Of a stretch of 64,000 nt of DNA, positions 9,679-17,798 are shown piece after piece. The position numbers were made by a program, and so were the translations under genes. Numbering within the stretch: position 1 is the first letter of the stretch; each line of letters begins with the position of its first letter. Origin of the DNA: Natronomonas salsuginis (GTDB taxonomy: Archaea > Halobacteriota > Halobacteria > Halobacteriales > Haloarculaceae); contig NZ_QKNX01000003.1 of the NCBI RefSeq assembly GCF_005239135.1, positions 337,621 through 401,620 of the forward strand, given 5' to 3'. The notes under the pieces were generated by a model, which saw nothing but the letters and a program-made list of their open reading frames with translations, was not told where the DNA came from and did not search any database.

Positions 9679-10716
9679 TCACACCCGGCGGACCACCCAC
9701 AGCGTCGCGATCCCGCCGACGGCGATCACGAACCAGTAGCTCGTCAGCCGGTAGATCGTCGTCACCGCGAGGGCGTCCGTCGCCGTCAGGCCAGCGAGAA
9801 CCGGCAGGAGGACGAGGAGCGTCCCCTCGATCGCGCCGATCCCGCCCGGCAGCGGGGTCGACCCGGCGATCACGGTCACGGGAACGAGGAAGCAGACGAG
9901 CGGGATCGAGACGGCCGCCCCGAGCGCGATCCCCGAGAAGTACAGCGGCAGCGCGAATAGGACCCAGCCGACGTACGCGAAGCCGACCGCGACGAGGATC
10001 GCCCGCGGCGACCCCGCGATCAGGTCGATCGACGCGTACAGGCGGTCGATCCGGTCGCCGACCGACTCGACCGAGAAGCGATCCGTCCGTCCGGCAATCG
10101 GCGCGAGACACCGCAACGCGCCGGCGCGAACTCTGGCGCGGAACCGCCAGCCGACGGCGACGAGCAGCGGCAACGCCACCGCGACCCCGACGAGCGCGAT
10201 CGCGAGCGGCCGTATCCGCGCCGTGAGTTCCGCGGTCGCGAGCAGGTAGCCGAGCCCCGCGATACCGACGGTGAAAAACGGGAGCAGGCGGACGAGGTCG
10301 GCGACCACGACGCTCGCGAGCGCCTGCTCGTAGGTCGCGTCGGTGTCTCGCGAGAGGATGTACGCGATGAACGGCTCGCCGCCGGCCTGCCCCATCGGCG
10401 TGACGTAGTTCGCGAACGTCGCGGCGAAAAAGGTCACGACGAGCCGCCGGTAGGCGACGGTCACGCCGACCCGTTCGAGGACGATCTGCCACGTCTTCGC
10501 CCACGCGAACAGACACAGGAGCGTCGAGCCGCAGGCGACGAGCACCCACTCGACGCGGGCCACCCGGAGCCGTTCGATCGCTCGCTCCCATCCGACGACC
10601 GCGCCGAGGAGATACACGAGGAGGACGGCGACGGCGAACCCGAGGAGGGTTTTGAGCGCTGTCCGCCGGTCGATGAGCCCGGCGCCGAGGCCGCCGTCGT
10701 GAGTCACTGTGTACAC
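9679..10716 (-). CDS. Flippase-like membrane protein (UPF0104 / LPG synthase TM family)
   Basis: The 345-residue protein has about eight membrane segments and the family motif region FFAATFANYVTPMGQAGGEPFIAYILSR, seen in the integral membrane part of lysylphosphatidylglycerol synthases and their archaeal relatives (PF03706). Archaeal members lack the cytoplasmic aminoacyl-transfer domain, as here, and are thought to move lipids or lipid-linked intermediates. It follows a GT2 glycosyltransferase by 42 bases on the same strand, a pairing that suggests a shared role in making or moving a lipid-linked sugar. That role is inference. Confidence 0.85.
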   Translation of the reverse strand: MYTVTHDGGLGAGLIDRRTALKTLLGFAVAVLLVYLLGAVVGWERAIERLRVARVEWVLVACGSTLLCLFAWAKTWQIVLERVGVTVAYRRLVVTFFAATFANYVTPMGQAGGEPFIAYILSRDTDATYEQALASVVVADLVRLLPFFTVGIAGLGYLLATAELTARIRPLAIALVGVAVALPLLVAVGWRFRARVRAGALRCLAPIAGRTDRFSVESVGDRIDRLYASIDLIAGSPRAILVAVGFAYVGWVLFALPLYFSGIALGAAVSIPLVCFLVPVTVIAGSTPLPGGIGAIEGTLLVLLPVLAGLTATDALAVTTIYRLTSYWFVIAVGGIATLWVVRRV

Positions 10717-10758
10717 GTCTCCGTTCCGTCTCGAACAACCCGTCGGTTCGTTCGCCGG

Positions 10759-12066
10759 TCAGTTGCCGGTCTTCGTCACCTGATACCACTCGCCGTCCCA
10801 CGTGAGCGCATACTCGAACAGCGCCTTGACCGTGAGCACGCCGTGGCCGAAGTAGATGATCGGGGCCAGCGCGATCGACCACGACGGGACGCCGACGCGT
10901 CCGTCGAGGACGTCCCGTCCCCAGACGCCGAGGATCGTGCCGAAGATGCTCGCCAACGGAAGCAGCGCCGTCTCCCAGCTGAAGACGAACAGCAGGAGCA
11001 CCTGCGCCGAGAGAATGAGCAGGATCGCGCCCGCGAGCACCGCGCCGACGGATCGGCCAATCGTGACGAGGTCCGTCCCGCCGAGGTCGCCCTCCAGCGC
11101 CTCGCGGATCCGCCTGTGGACGACCTGCACGTGGCCGATCCGCCAGCGCTTGCGTTGGCCCCACAGATCACGGAGGGTGTGCGGCGTCTCCATCGAACTC
11201 GTGCAGCGACTGTTCCGCGCGACGGTCAGATCGGCGCGATGACACTGGTGGGAGAAGTAGATATCTTCGGTCAGCATGTCCGCGTAGCCGCCGACCGCGT
11301 CGAACGCCTTGCGGGTGAACCCGGTCGCCGAACTCTGACAGTGGGTGAATCCGACCAGTTCGCCGACGAGATAGCCCGCCTGGACGATGACGCGCTCGCA
11401 GTAGGCGATCGTCCCGACCGCGTCCGTCGGGCGCGGGACGCGACGTCCCTGAAAGACGTCCGCCTCGCCCGTGAGGTCGCACATCGCCGTCGAGACGAAC
11501 GCTGGCGAGGCCCGCTCGTCGGCGTCGAAGACGACGAAGTGATCGGCGTCGCTCGCCTCGACGGCGGTGTTGATCGCCGTCGCCTTCGAGCCGGGGACCG
11601 CGTTCGTGAGCCACTCGACCGCGTCGTGTTCGCGGGCCAACTCGACGGCCCGCTCGCGCGTTTTTCCGTCGTCCGGTTCGACCACGATCGTGATCGAGAG
11701 CGGCCCGTAGTCGTTGTCGAGGAGGCTCGACACGCTCCGATCGACGACGTCGGCGTCGCGGTAGGCGGGGACGATCGCCTCGACGGGCGGTCCGGCGGTG
11801 ACTCGCTCGTCGTCGGGCGTGCCGCTCCGCCAGACCTCGTAGATCAACAGCAGCCCGGTCGCGGCAACGCCGACACTGAACGCGCCGACCGACAGCAGTG
11901 CTTCGAGCACGGTGATGACGAGCCACCCGATCCGAATCGTCCAGATGTCCGCGAAGCTGTACACGCCGAGCCCCAGCAGTCCGACGATCCCGAGACTCGT
12001 CGCGGATTTCTCGGCGACGTGGGCGATCCTCGGCAGCATTGGCCGGGATTTGTGCCCTGACGGCAT
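10759..12066 (-). CDS. Family 2 glycosyltransferase, membrane-bound
   Basis: The 435-residue protein has two N-terminal hydrophobic segments, a GT-A domain (PVEAIVPAYRDADVV at about 92-106, metal-binding motif VVFDADERASP, and QRKRW acceptor motif), then three C-terminal membrane segments. This is the layout of processive or membrane-anchored GT2 enzymes that use nucleotide sugars or pass sugar to a lipid carrier. The alternative start MLPRIAH at codon 10 is possible. It is placed first in a probable two-gene unit with the flippase-like gene. Confidence 0.9.
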   Translation of the reverse strand: MPSGHKSRPMLPRIAHVAEKSATSLGIVGLLGLGVYSFADIWTIRIGWLVITVLEALLSVGAFSVGVAATGLLLIYEVWRSGTPDDERVTAGPPVEAIVPAYRDADVVDRSVSSLLDNDYGPLSITIVVEPDDGKTRERAVELAREHDAVEWLTNAVPGSKATAINTAVEASDADHFVVFDADERASPAFVSTAMCDLTGEADVFQGRRVPRPTDAVGTIAYCERVIVQAGYLVGELVGFTHCQSSATGFTRKAFDAVGGYADMLTEDIYFSHQCHRADLTVARNSRCTSSMETPHTLRDLWGQRKRWRIGHVQVVHRRIREALEGDLGGTDLVTIGRSVGAVLAGAILLILSAQVLLLFVFSWETALLPLASIFGTILGVWGRDVLDGRVGVPSWSIALAPIIYFGHGVLTVKALFEYALTWDGEWYQVTKTGN

Positions 12067-12163
12067 TTCAACATTTTCATCCGGTTCGAGCGCGGCTTCG
12101 GATGGCGAACGGGTTCACCATTTCTGCCGTCAGTTCTCGCACGGGAGCCGACAGTCGCACCCG

Positions 12164-12448
12164 TTAGGGGTCATCTTCGGCCGGAACCACGTCCCGGTGT
12201 CTGACGACGACCGGCAGCACCTCGCCGCTTTCGACGGCTTCGAGTCGATACGACGCGCGGTCCATCTCGCGTTCGGGTCCGCTTCCCCCGTCGACGACCT
12301 CATCGCGATCGGGCCCGTCGACGAAGACGTGGACGACGCGACAGATCTCGCCGTCGAACGGGCTCTCGGCGTCCGCGTCGGTGAGTCGGACGCGGACCCG
12401 GTCGCCGACGTCGTAGGGATCCTCGGGTGGCGGCTGGGTGTTCGGCAT
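12164..12448 (-). CDS. Small acidic haloarchaeal protein, unknown function
   Basis: The 94-residue product starts at MPNTQPPPEDPYDVGDRVRVRL (position 12448). The longer frame to 12628 runs antisense into the aminotransferase and has un-haloarchaeal, Arg-rich content there. The beta-rich core (VGDRVRVRLTDADAE, DGEICRVVHVF, RASYRLEAVESGEVLPVVVR) looks like a small SH3- or OB-like fold. It is divergent from the aminotransferase, with 93 bases between. Function unknown. Confidence 0.65.
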   Translation of the reverse strand: MPNTQPPPEDPYDVGDRVRVRLTDADAESPFDGEICRVVHVFVDGPDRDEVVDGGSGPEREMDRASYRLEAVESGEVLPVVVRHRDVVPAEDDP

Positions 12449-12509
12449 GCTCGTCTCGCGTGTTCGTGCCGGCGCGGGTAATGCGTTGTCGTCGCGGCGG
12501 ATCCCGACG

Positions 12510-12516
12510 TATATAC
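12510..12516 (+). promoter_or_regulatory. TATA box of the aminotransferase gene
   Basis: The sequence TATATAC is centred about 28 bases before the ATG at 12542. That spacing puts transcription initiation at or next to the start codon, so the mRNA is leaderless. Confidence 0.75.
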
Positions 12517-12541
12517 TCCCGCCGCCCGTACGCCGCCTCAG

Positions 12542-13708
12542 ATGGTCTCTAAGCGCGCGCGTGAGGTGACGCCCTTCATGGCGATGGACGTGCTCGAACG
12601 GGCGAACGAACTGGACGACGTCGTGCATCTCGAGGTCGGCGAGCCGGACTTCGAGCCGCCCGAGGCGGTGTTCGAGACGGCGATCTCCTCACTGCGCGAC
12701 GGGAACACGAACTACACCGCCGCGCGAGGGAAACCCGAACTCCGGCGTGCGATCGCCGCCCACTACGACCGCGAGTACGGCGTCGCGGTCGACCCCGGTC
12801 GCATTGTCGTGACGCCCGGCACGTCGCCGGGGCTGCTCCTCGCGCTCGCGGCGCTCGTCGATCCGGGCGAGGAGGTCGTCCTCACGGACCCCCACTACGC
12901 CTGCTATCCGAACTTCGTGCGGACCGTGGGTGGGACCGTTCGGACGGTTCCGCTGCGACCTGAGGACGGCTTTCAGCCGCGCGCTGACGCGTTCGAGGCG
13001 GGGCTGTCGGCGTTGACGCGGGCGTTGCTCCTCAACTCGCCGGCGAATCCGACTGGCGCGGTGATGGATGGCGAGACGCTCGCCGACGTGGCCGACCTCG
13101 CCGAGGCCACCGACACGACGCCGGTCGTCGACGAGGTGTACCACGGGCTCTCCTACGACGTCGACGAGCACACGATGCTCGAGTACACCGACGACGCGTT
13201 CGTACTGAACGGCTTCTCGAAGCGCTTCGCGATGACCGGGTGGCGGCTCGGCTGGCTGATCGTCCCCGAGGCGTACGTCGACGCGGTGAACCGCCTCGCG
13301 CAGAACCTCCTCATCTGCGCGCCGAACTTCGTCCAGGACGCGGGCGTCGCCGCCCTCGAGACGCCGCCGGACCGGCTGGTCGAGATCCGCGAGACCTACC
13401 GCGAGCGCCGCGACCTGCTCGTCGACGCCGTCGCGGAGTGGGGGCTCGACCTCGGCTACACGCCGCAGGGGGCGTACTACCTGCTGGTCGACGTGCGCGA
13501 GCTTCCGGGCGACGCCCTCGACGTCGCGGACTTCCTGCTCGAAGAGGCCGGCGTCGCGGTCACCCCCGGCGTCGATTTCGGCGAGGGGGCCGCCGACTAT
13601 CTCCGATTCTCGTACGCGACGGACATCGAGGCGATCGAGGGGGCGATCGAGCGGATCGACGCGGCGCTTTCGACGTACGGCGAGATCCCGTCAGAGGCGG
13701 GGAACTGA
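12542..13708 (+). CDS. PLP-dependent aminotransferase, class I/II
   Basis: The 388-residue enzyme is a fold-type I aminotransferase (aspartate/aromatic aminotransferase-like). Visible landmarks are VGEPDFEPP near the N-terminus, YTAARGKPELR, the NSPANPTG substrate loop, VVDEVYHGL with the PLP-binding Asp, and the lysine motif GFSKRFAMTGWRLGW (Lys about 227). It transfers an amino group between an amino acid and a 2-oxo acid; exact specificity cannot be read. The TATA box 28 bases upstream supports the ATG used. Confidence 0.93.
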   Translation: MVSKRAREVTPFMAMDVLERANELDDVVHLEVGEPDFEPPEAVFETAISSLRDGNTNYTAARGKPELRRAIAAHYDREYGVAVDPGRIVVTPGTSPGLLLALAALVDPGEEVVLTDPHYACYPNFVRTVGGTVRTVPLRPEDGFQPRADAFEAGLSALTRALLLNSPANPTGAVMDGETLADVADLAEATDTTPVVDEVYHGLSYDVDEHTMLEYTDDAFVLNGFSKRFAMTGWRLGWLIVPEAYVDAVNRLAQNLLICAPNFVQDAGVAALETPPDRLVEIRETYRERRDLLVDAVAEWGLDLGYTPQGAYYLLVDVRELPGDALDVADFLLEEAGVAVTPGVDFGEGAADYLRFSYATDIEAIEGAIERIDAALSTYGEIPSEAGN

Positions 13709-13922
13709 CGCGCGTCCACCTCACGCCCCGTCCTCGACCCACGAGCGGGGGAGATGCTCGACCGTCCCGTCGACCGCCACTGGCGGGTCGGCGAGGTCTG
13801 CCACGAGGTCGATGATCTCCCGTCCACAACTGGGTTGATAAAGCCGATTTACAGCCAGAGACCGATCAGTGTCGTGGCCACAGAGTCAAGCTTTATACCT
13901 TCGTCACGGCCACGTTTCGGTA

Positions 13923-14639
13923 ATGGGACTCCGCTGTTCGATACTCGGCCACGCCTTCGAGGACGCTGGGGTAGAGCGCGAACGAGAAGAACAGGGCAGC
14001 GAGGTGGTTACCACCGAGCGCGAGATAGAGCAATGTCGCCACTGCGGCGCCGAGCGCGTCGTCTCCGAGAACACCGAGGTCGCGGCCGTCGTCGACGCCG
14101 ACGACGTCGGGATCGAACCCGGGGGCGGCGACGCGATCGACACCGACGATACGAACAGTGCGGAATCGGCAACCGGCGGGATCGCCGGAGCGGTCGAACG
14201 GAGCGGCGTCGAGGGCGAGGCGCTCGACAACTCGGAGACCACCTCGGCGACCGCCGGTACGGACGAGCCGGCATCCCCTGCGTCTCCGACCGATGCCGAA
14301 GCGCCGCTCGATGCTGCGGGCGACGACGAGGGTGACGACTACGACGAGACGCCGCCGGACCCCGAGACGGAGGACGCGGAGATCCTCACCGATGACGACG
14401 ACGAGCAGCAACGACGCCCCGGCCAGTGGCCCGACGATCCCGAGGATTCGAACGTCGATACCGACGGGTCTGACGCCCCGCTCGATCCGGGCAATGAATC
14501 GCTCTCTGGCCTCACAGTCCCCGAGGGGAGGATCGTCTGTCCGGAGTGTTCGTTCAGCATCGAGGCCAACTCGGGGTACCGCGAGGGAGACCCCTGTCCC
14601 GAGTGCAACGCGTGGCTCGAAGCCGAACGAAACCAGTAA
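13923..14639 (+). CDS. Haloarchaeal zinc-ribbon protein with long acidic linker (DUF7093-like)
   Basis: The 238-residue product has an N-terminal conserved module (MGLRCSILGHAFEDAGVERE, then CRHCGAERVV) and a C-terminal zinc ribbon (CPECSFSIEANSGYREGDPCPEC). They are separated by about 140 residues of Asp/Glu/Ser/Thr-rich, probably disordered sequence. I recall this layout as DUF7093, but the number is from memory. TTTATACC at 13892-13899 lies about 28 bases before the ATG at 13923, so the upstream in-frame GTG is not the start. Role unknown; nucleic acid or protein binding is plausible. Confidence 0.8.
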   Translation: MGLRCSILGHAFEDAGVEREREEQGSEVVTTEREIEQCRHCGAERVVSENTEVAAVVDADDVGIEPGGGDAIDTDDTNSAESATGGIAGAVERSGVEGEALDNSETTSATAGTDEPASPASPTDAEAPLDAAGDDEGDDYDETPPDPETEDAEILTDDDDEQQRRPGQWPDDPEDSNVDTDGSDAPLDPGNESLSGLTVPEGRIVCPECSFSIEANSGYREGDPCPECNAWLEAERNQ

Positions 14640-14665
14640 ACCGTCGGGTTTCGATATTCCTCGAC

Positions 14666-15058
14666 ATGGAAGAGTACAAAATGCGACGTGGGGAGTATCT
14701 CGAAGAGCGCGTCCCCGATCTGAAAGCGACGATCGAGGAGTACTTCGGACCGATCACGGGCACTGAGGAGTTCAAAGGTAGCGACCTGTACATCGTCGGT
14801 GAACCGGACAATCCGGTGTTCACCCGAATCGTCGCGGGCGCGGTCTCGTACTCCGGTAAGAAGGACAAACTCGCCGTCCACTTCGAGGAACGCGAGCTGC
14901 AGGACCTCATGGAGACGGGCGACGTCGACGCGGCCGGCGACGCGAACACGGCGAAAAACGACTTCCTGCTCGAGTGTACCGGTCGGGACGCGAAGTCGCG
15001 GCGCGAGTCGATGAAACGCTCCGTCGAAGACGACGCCGAGACGCCGGACAACGTCTGA
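14666..15058 (+). CDS. DUF5611-family protein
   Basis: The 130-residue product starts MEEYKMRRGEYLEERVPDL at the ATG at 14666; the longer in-frame ORF reaches back into the preceding gene and is not supported. It is a compact alpha/beta protein (KGSDLYIVGEPDNPVFTRI, LAVHFEERELQDLM) with an acidic tail. I recognise it as the haloarchaeal DUF5611 family; function unknown. It lies 26 bases after the zinc-ribbon gene and may be cotranscribed. Confidence 0.78.
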   Translation: MEEYKMRRGEYLEERVPDLKATIEEYFGPITGTEEFKGSDLYIVGEPDNPVFTRIVAGAVSYSGKKDKLAVHFEERELQDLMETGDVDAAGDANTAKNDFLLECTGRDAKSRRESMKRSVEDDAETPDNV

Positions 15059-15113
15059 CGACCGCCCGCTCGTCCCGTCGTTTTTTCTCGGTCGCGCCCG
15101 ACAGGACTGTACG

Positions 15114-15548
15114 ATGCTCGCATTCGATCCCTCGGAGTTCGAGTCCGAAGATATCGGCGAACGATCGGCGCTCCTCGAGATGGACCACGAGGCCGCCGTC
15201 GACCACGTCCGAGAGACGGCCGAATCGGTCGGCTTCGGCGTCCCCGTCGAGTTCTCTCCCTCGGAGCTGCTCAACGAGAAGGTAGACGCCGACCGCGACC
15301 CCTACTACGTGTTGGGCGCGTGCAACCCCGCGGTGGCTGACAAGGCGCTCGATCAGTCGCTCAAACAGGGGGCGCTCTTCCCCTGCAACTTCGTCATCTG
15401 GGAGGAAGAGCCCGGTCTCCAGCGCGTGTATCACGCCTCGATCATGAAGATCGGCCGCCTCGTCGGGTTGGCCCCCGACAACGACGCGTGGGAAGGCATC
15501 GTCGCTGAGACCGGCGACCTGGTCGACGCCTTTTACGACGAGCTGTAG
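15114..15548 (+). CDS. DUF302-domain protein
   Basis: The 144-residue product matches DUF302: an alpha/beta core with VRETAESVGFGVPVEFSPSELLNEK, the conserved YYVLGACNPAVADKALDQ and the LFPCNFVIWEEEPG strand. DUF302 proteins occur with thiol, metal or sulfur chemistry genes in many genomes, but no biochemical role is established. It sits between DUF5611 and the radical SAM gene on the same strand with short gaps, so it may be part of a short operon. Confidence 0.85.
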   Translation: MLAFDPSEFESEDIGERSALLEMDHEAAVDHVRETAESVGFGVPVEFSPSELLNEKVDADRDPYYVLGACNPAVADKALDQSLKQGALFPCNFVIWEEEPGLQRVYHASIMKIGRLVGLAPDNDAWEGIVAETGDLVDAFYDEL

Positions 15549-15602
15549 CGGCGGGGCGGAACGTACGACTTTTGCGTCTCGGCGGTCAAACGGGAACAAC
15601 GA

Positions 15603-16595
15603 ATGATCTCGAAGGGCTGTGAACAGTGCGCCGTCGGGGGGAAGATGGTGCTCTTCGTCTACGGATACTGCGACCAGCGCGACTGTTTTTACTGCCCGCT
15701 CGGCGAGAACCGCAAGAACGTCACGCAGGTGTACGCCAACGAGCGCCCCGTCGAGTCCGACGCGGACGTCATCGAGGAGGCCAAGCGGATGGAGGCGCTC
15801 GGCACCTCGATCACCGGCGGGGAGCCCCAGGAGGCCATGGACCGGACCTGTCGATACCTCAGCCTTCTCAAGGAAGAGTTCGGCGAGGATCACCACACCC
15901 ACCTCTACACGGGAATCACCGGCGGCCGGCAGAACATGCGCCGCCTGGCCGAGGCCGGCCTCGACGAGATTCGATTTCACCCACCCTACGAACTGTGGGG
16001 CGATCTGCACGGCACCGAATGGGAAGAGATCCTCCACATCGCCCGCGAGGAGGGGCTCACCCCTGCCTTCGAGATCCCCGGCATCCGCGCGGAACCGGAG
16101 TTTCTGGAGTTTCTGGACGAGGGCGCGGCCGACTTTTGCAACATCAACGAGTTCGAGATGTCCGACGGGAACTACCGGCGGATGCAAGAGCAGGGCTTCG
16201 AGCTCAAGGAGGACCACATGTCGGCCGTTGAGGGATCCCACGACATCCTCGAGGAGATGGGCGACCACGAGCGCGTGTACTTCTGTACGAGCGTGTTCAA
16301 GGACGCCGCTCAGCACCGCTCGCGGCTCAAGCGGATGGCCCGGAACATCCGCCGGGAGTTCGACGACATCACCGACGACGGGACGCTCGTCTACGGGAAG
16401 ACGTGGGAACCGGAGGCCAGATTGCGCGAGCTCGGCGTCCCCGAGGAGTTCTACACGGTCAAATCCGAGCACGTCGAGTTGGCGTGGTGGCTCTTAGAGG
16501 AGATGATCGAGGACGGCGACGTCGAGCGCGGCGAGATCGTCGAGCAGTACCCGACGTACGACGGGACGGTCGTCGAGCGGACGCCGCTGGCGTAA
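15603..16595 (+). CDS. Radical SAM protein, COG2108-like
   Basis: The 330-residue protein has an N-terminal Cys pair (C6, C9) and an iron-sulfur motif YGYCDQRDCFYCPLG (C23, C28, C31). The spacing is Cx4Cx2C rather than the usual Cx3Cx2C. The glycine motif SITGGEPQ follows. It resembles COG2108, an archaeal group related to pyruvate formate-lyase activating enzyme with unknown substrate. It should bind a [4Fe-4S] cluster and cleave S-adenosylmethionine. The C-terminal part (about residues 230-330) has no motif I recognise. It follows DUF302 by 54 bases. Confidence 0.88.
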   Translation: MISKGCEQCAVGGKMVLFVYGYCDQRDCFYCPLGENRKNVTQVYANERPVESDADVIEEAKRMEALGTSITGGEPQEAMDRTCRYLSLLKEEFGEDHHTHLYTGITGGRQNMRRLAEAGLDEIRFHPPYELWGDLHGTEWEEILHIAREEGLTPAFEIPGIRAEPEFLEFLDEGAADFCNINEFEMSDGNYRRMQEQGFELKEDHMSAVEGSHDILEEMGDHERVYFCTSVFKDAAQHRSRLKRMARNIRREFDDITDDGTLVYGKTWEPEARLRELGVPEEFYTVKSEHVELAWWLLEEMIEDGDVERGEIVEQYPTYDGTVVERTPLA

Positions 16596-16634
16596 CTGAG
16601 CAGCTGCATGTCCAGTTCCCTGTTGTAGCCTATC

Positions 16635-16651
16635 AGAAGTTATCGACTTCT
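16635..16651. repeat. Hairpin after the radical SAM gene
   Basis: AGAAGT-TATCG-ACTTCT forms a 6-bp stem with a 5-base loop, 40 bases after the stop of the radical SAM gene. It could help 3' end formation, but there is no clear T-tract. Confidence 0.35.
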
Positions 16652-16765
16652 ATGGATGTTTTCGAGCGGCGATTCGCTCGGCTCGACCAACACTAAGATC
16701 TGGCCTTGTAGAGTCCACCTGTTGATAATAGGTTTAAACAGCCGCGCTGAATAGAGGGTGCATAG

Positions 16766-16975
16766 TCACCATCTTGAGTCGGTGACCATCTCTAAGGCGA
16801 CTTTCCCGGGACCAATAACAAGCATCCCACTAATAAATACAACTACAGCTTTTATTTCCCAACTCAATCCCCCCCAGATTCCTTCTTTTGGGAGGTAGGA
16901 CCAAAGATACGCAAATATTATCACCAACAAAACTGAGCCGATTACGCTTTTTCCAATCTCCGAGGCCGTCGACAT
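16766..16975 (-). CDS. Small two-helix membrane protein in an AT-rich island
   Basis: The 69-residue product (MSTASEIGKSVIGSVLLVI...) has two hydrophobic segments, at about residues 11-28 and 41-58, joined by a short loop. Codon use and base composition are visibly more AT-rich than the surroundings, which suggests recent transfer or weak selection. A minus-strand TATA-like ATTTATATCC at 16998-17007 lies about 27 bases before the ATG, which supports expression. I do not recognise the family. Confidence 0.65.
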   Translation of the reverse strand: MSTASEIGKSVIGSVLLVIIFAYLWSYLPKEGIWGGLSWEIKAVVVFISGMLVIGPGKVALEMVTDSRW

Positions 16976-16997
16976 ATCTGATTATTTACAATCCATG

Positions 16998-17007
16998 GAT
17001 ATAAATT
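16998..17007 (-). promoter_or_regulatory. TATA box of the small membrane-protein gene
   Basis: On the minus strand the element reads AATTTATATC, centred about 27 bases before the ATG at 16975. This fits a leaderless haloarchaeal transcript. Confidence 0.55.
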
Positions 17008-17040
17008 CCGGCAATACACCACTAAATCACCTTGCTGAGT

Positions 17041-17062
17041 GCGTGCTCTCTACACAGCACGC
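17041..17062. repeat. Inverted repeat, 7-bp stem
   Basis: GCGTGCT and AGCACGC are separated by eight bases (CTCTACAC). It is one of four closely spaced hairpins in the island. Confidence 0.5.
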
Positions 17063-17072
17063 TAGTCTTGTC

Positions 17073-17098
17073 TGATTCTAAGGGTTCAGAATCAAAAA
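17073..17098 (+). terminator. Possible terminator-like hairpin
   Basis: TGATTCT and AGAATCA form a 7-bp stem around an 8-base loop, followed on the plus strand by AAAAAG. Read on the minus strand the stem is preceded by a T-run rather than followed by one, so any terminator role is uncertain. Confidence 0.3.
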
Positions 17099-17151
17099 GA
17101 AACGGCGGTCGTTTTAGCATCCGTGTCCTCGCTTCGCTCGGACGCGGTTCA

Positions 17152-17185
17152 CCGGACGCGACCGAAGGGAGCGTCCGGCCTTTTT
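17152..17185 (+). terminator. Terminator-like hairpin with T-tract
   Basis: CCGGACGC and GCGTCCGG form a perfect 8-bp GC-rich stem with an 11-base loop, followed by CCTTTTT. This is the shape of an intrinsic terminator on the plus strand, about 100 bases before the TRAM gene. No plus-strand gene ends just before it, so the transcript it would end is unknown. Confidence 0.45.
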
Positions 17186-17206
17186 GATCGATGTTTTTGC
17201 AGGAGC

Positions 17207-17225
17207 GGTTCGCCGCAGGCGAACC
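17207..17225. repeat. Inverted repeat, 7-bp stem
   Basis: GGTTCGC and GCGAACC surround the 5-base loop CGCAG, about 60 bases before the TRAM gene start. Confidence 0.45.
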
Positions 17226-17283
17226 CGGCGGAGAAAAAGATCGGACCCACAAGCGTTTAATCGACTGGCGGGCAAGATGACGT

Positions 17284-17745
17284 ATGCCCGAATGCCCACT
17301 CGCGGACGACTGCCCCAGTTTCTCCGAGCGGATCGAAGGCATGGGCTGTCAACACTACGGCGACCGCGGCGGTGCCGAGTGGTGCTCCCACTACAACCAA
17401 CCGATCCGCGATCTCAAACAGCAACCCGTACAGCTCGGCGAGGAGGTCGTCGTCGACGTCGAGGATATCCACGAATCGGGGGCTGGCGTCGGCCGGACCG
17501 AGGACGGCTTCATCGTGATGGTCGACGGCGTGTTGCCGGACGCCCGCGCGAAGGTCAAGATCACGGAGGTCCGTTCGAACCACGCCCGCGCCGACGAGGT
17601 CGAACGGCTCCCGATGGACGAGGAGATCGACGATAGCGCCGCCAACGACGCCGACGCTGACGACGAACCGGACGACCGAAGCGACCGCGAGAAGGCACTC
17701 GACCGCGGGCGGTTGGGCAGCCGCGAGAACTTCTGGGGCAACTAG
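17284..17745 (+). CDS. TRAM-domain protein with N-terminal cysteines
   Basis: The 153-residue product has an N-terminal cysteine module (C4, C10, C22, C34), a TRAM beta-barrel (about residues 48-105: LGEEVVVDVEDIHESGAGVGRTEDGFIVMVDGVLPDARAKVKITEV) and a disordered acidic C-terminus. TRAM domains bind RNA; single-TRAM archaeal proteins act as RNA chaperones. The four cysteines could hold zinc or iron-sulfur. A TATA-like GTTTAATC about 27 bases upstream supports the ATG. It is followed 53 bases later by the Tfx gene. Confidence 0.88.
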   Translation: MPECPLADDCPSFSERIEGMGCQHYGDRGGAEWCSHYNQPIRDLKQQPVQLGEEVVVDVEDIHESGAGVGRTEDGFIVMVDGVLPDARAKVKITEVRSNHARADEVERLPMDEEIDDSAANDADADDEPDDRSDREKALDRGRLGSRENFWGN

Positions 17746-17798
17746 CGCCCGGTGCCGCGAGTGTGCCACTATCGACGCGTCGAACGGTGTGAGATTCG

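Larger units (their letters stand above)
16976..17283. other. Gene-poor AT-rich stretch with four inverted repeats
   Basis: I see no convincing protein gene here; the minus-strand frame from 17342 is Arg/Ser-rich and overlaps the TRAM gene. The stretch holds the small membrane-protein promoter, inverted repeats at 17041-17062, 17073-17094, 17152-17178 and 17207-17225, and a TATA-like GTTTAATC at 17254-17261 that serves the TRAM gene. The dense hairpins suggest a terminator region, a non-coding RNA or a mobile-element remnant. Confidence 0.5.

Noticed and set aside
13720..13830. Minus-strand stretch encoding DLVADLADPPVAVDGTVEHL and a few more residues
   Set aside because: It has native-looking content but no start codon before unrelated intergenic sequence. 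It may be a gene tail remnant; about 36 codons are too few to call.
17022..17342. 106-codon minus-strand frame
   Set aside because: Ser/Arg-rich, overlaps the TRAM gene and the hairpins; no promoter at the right distance.
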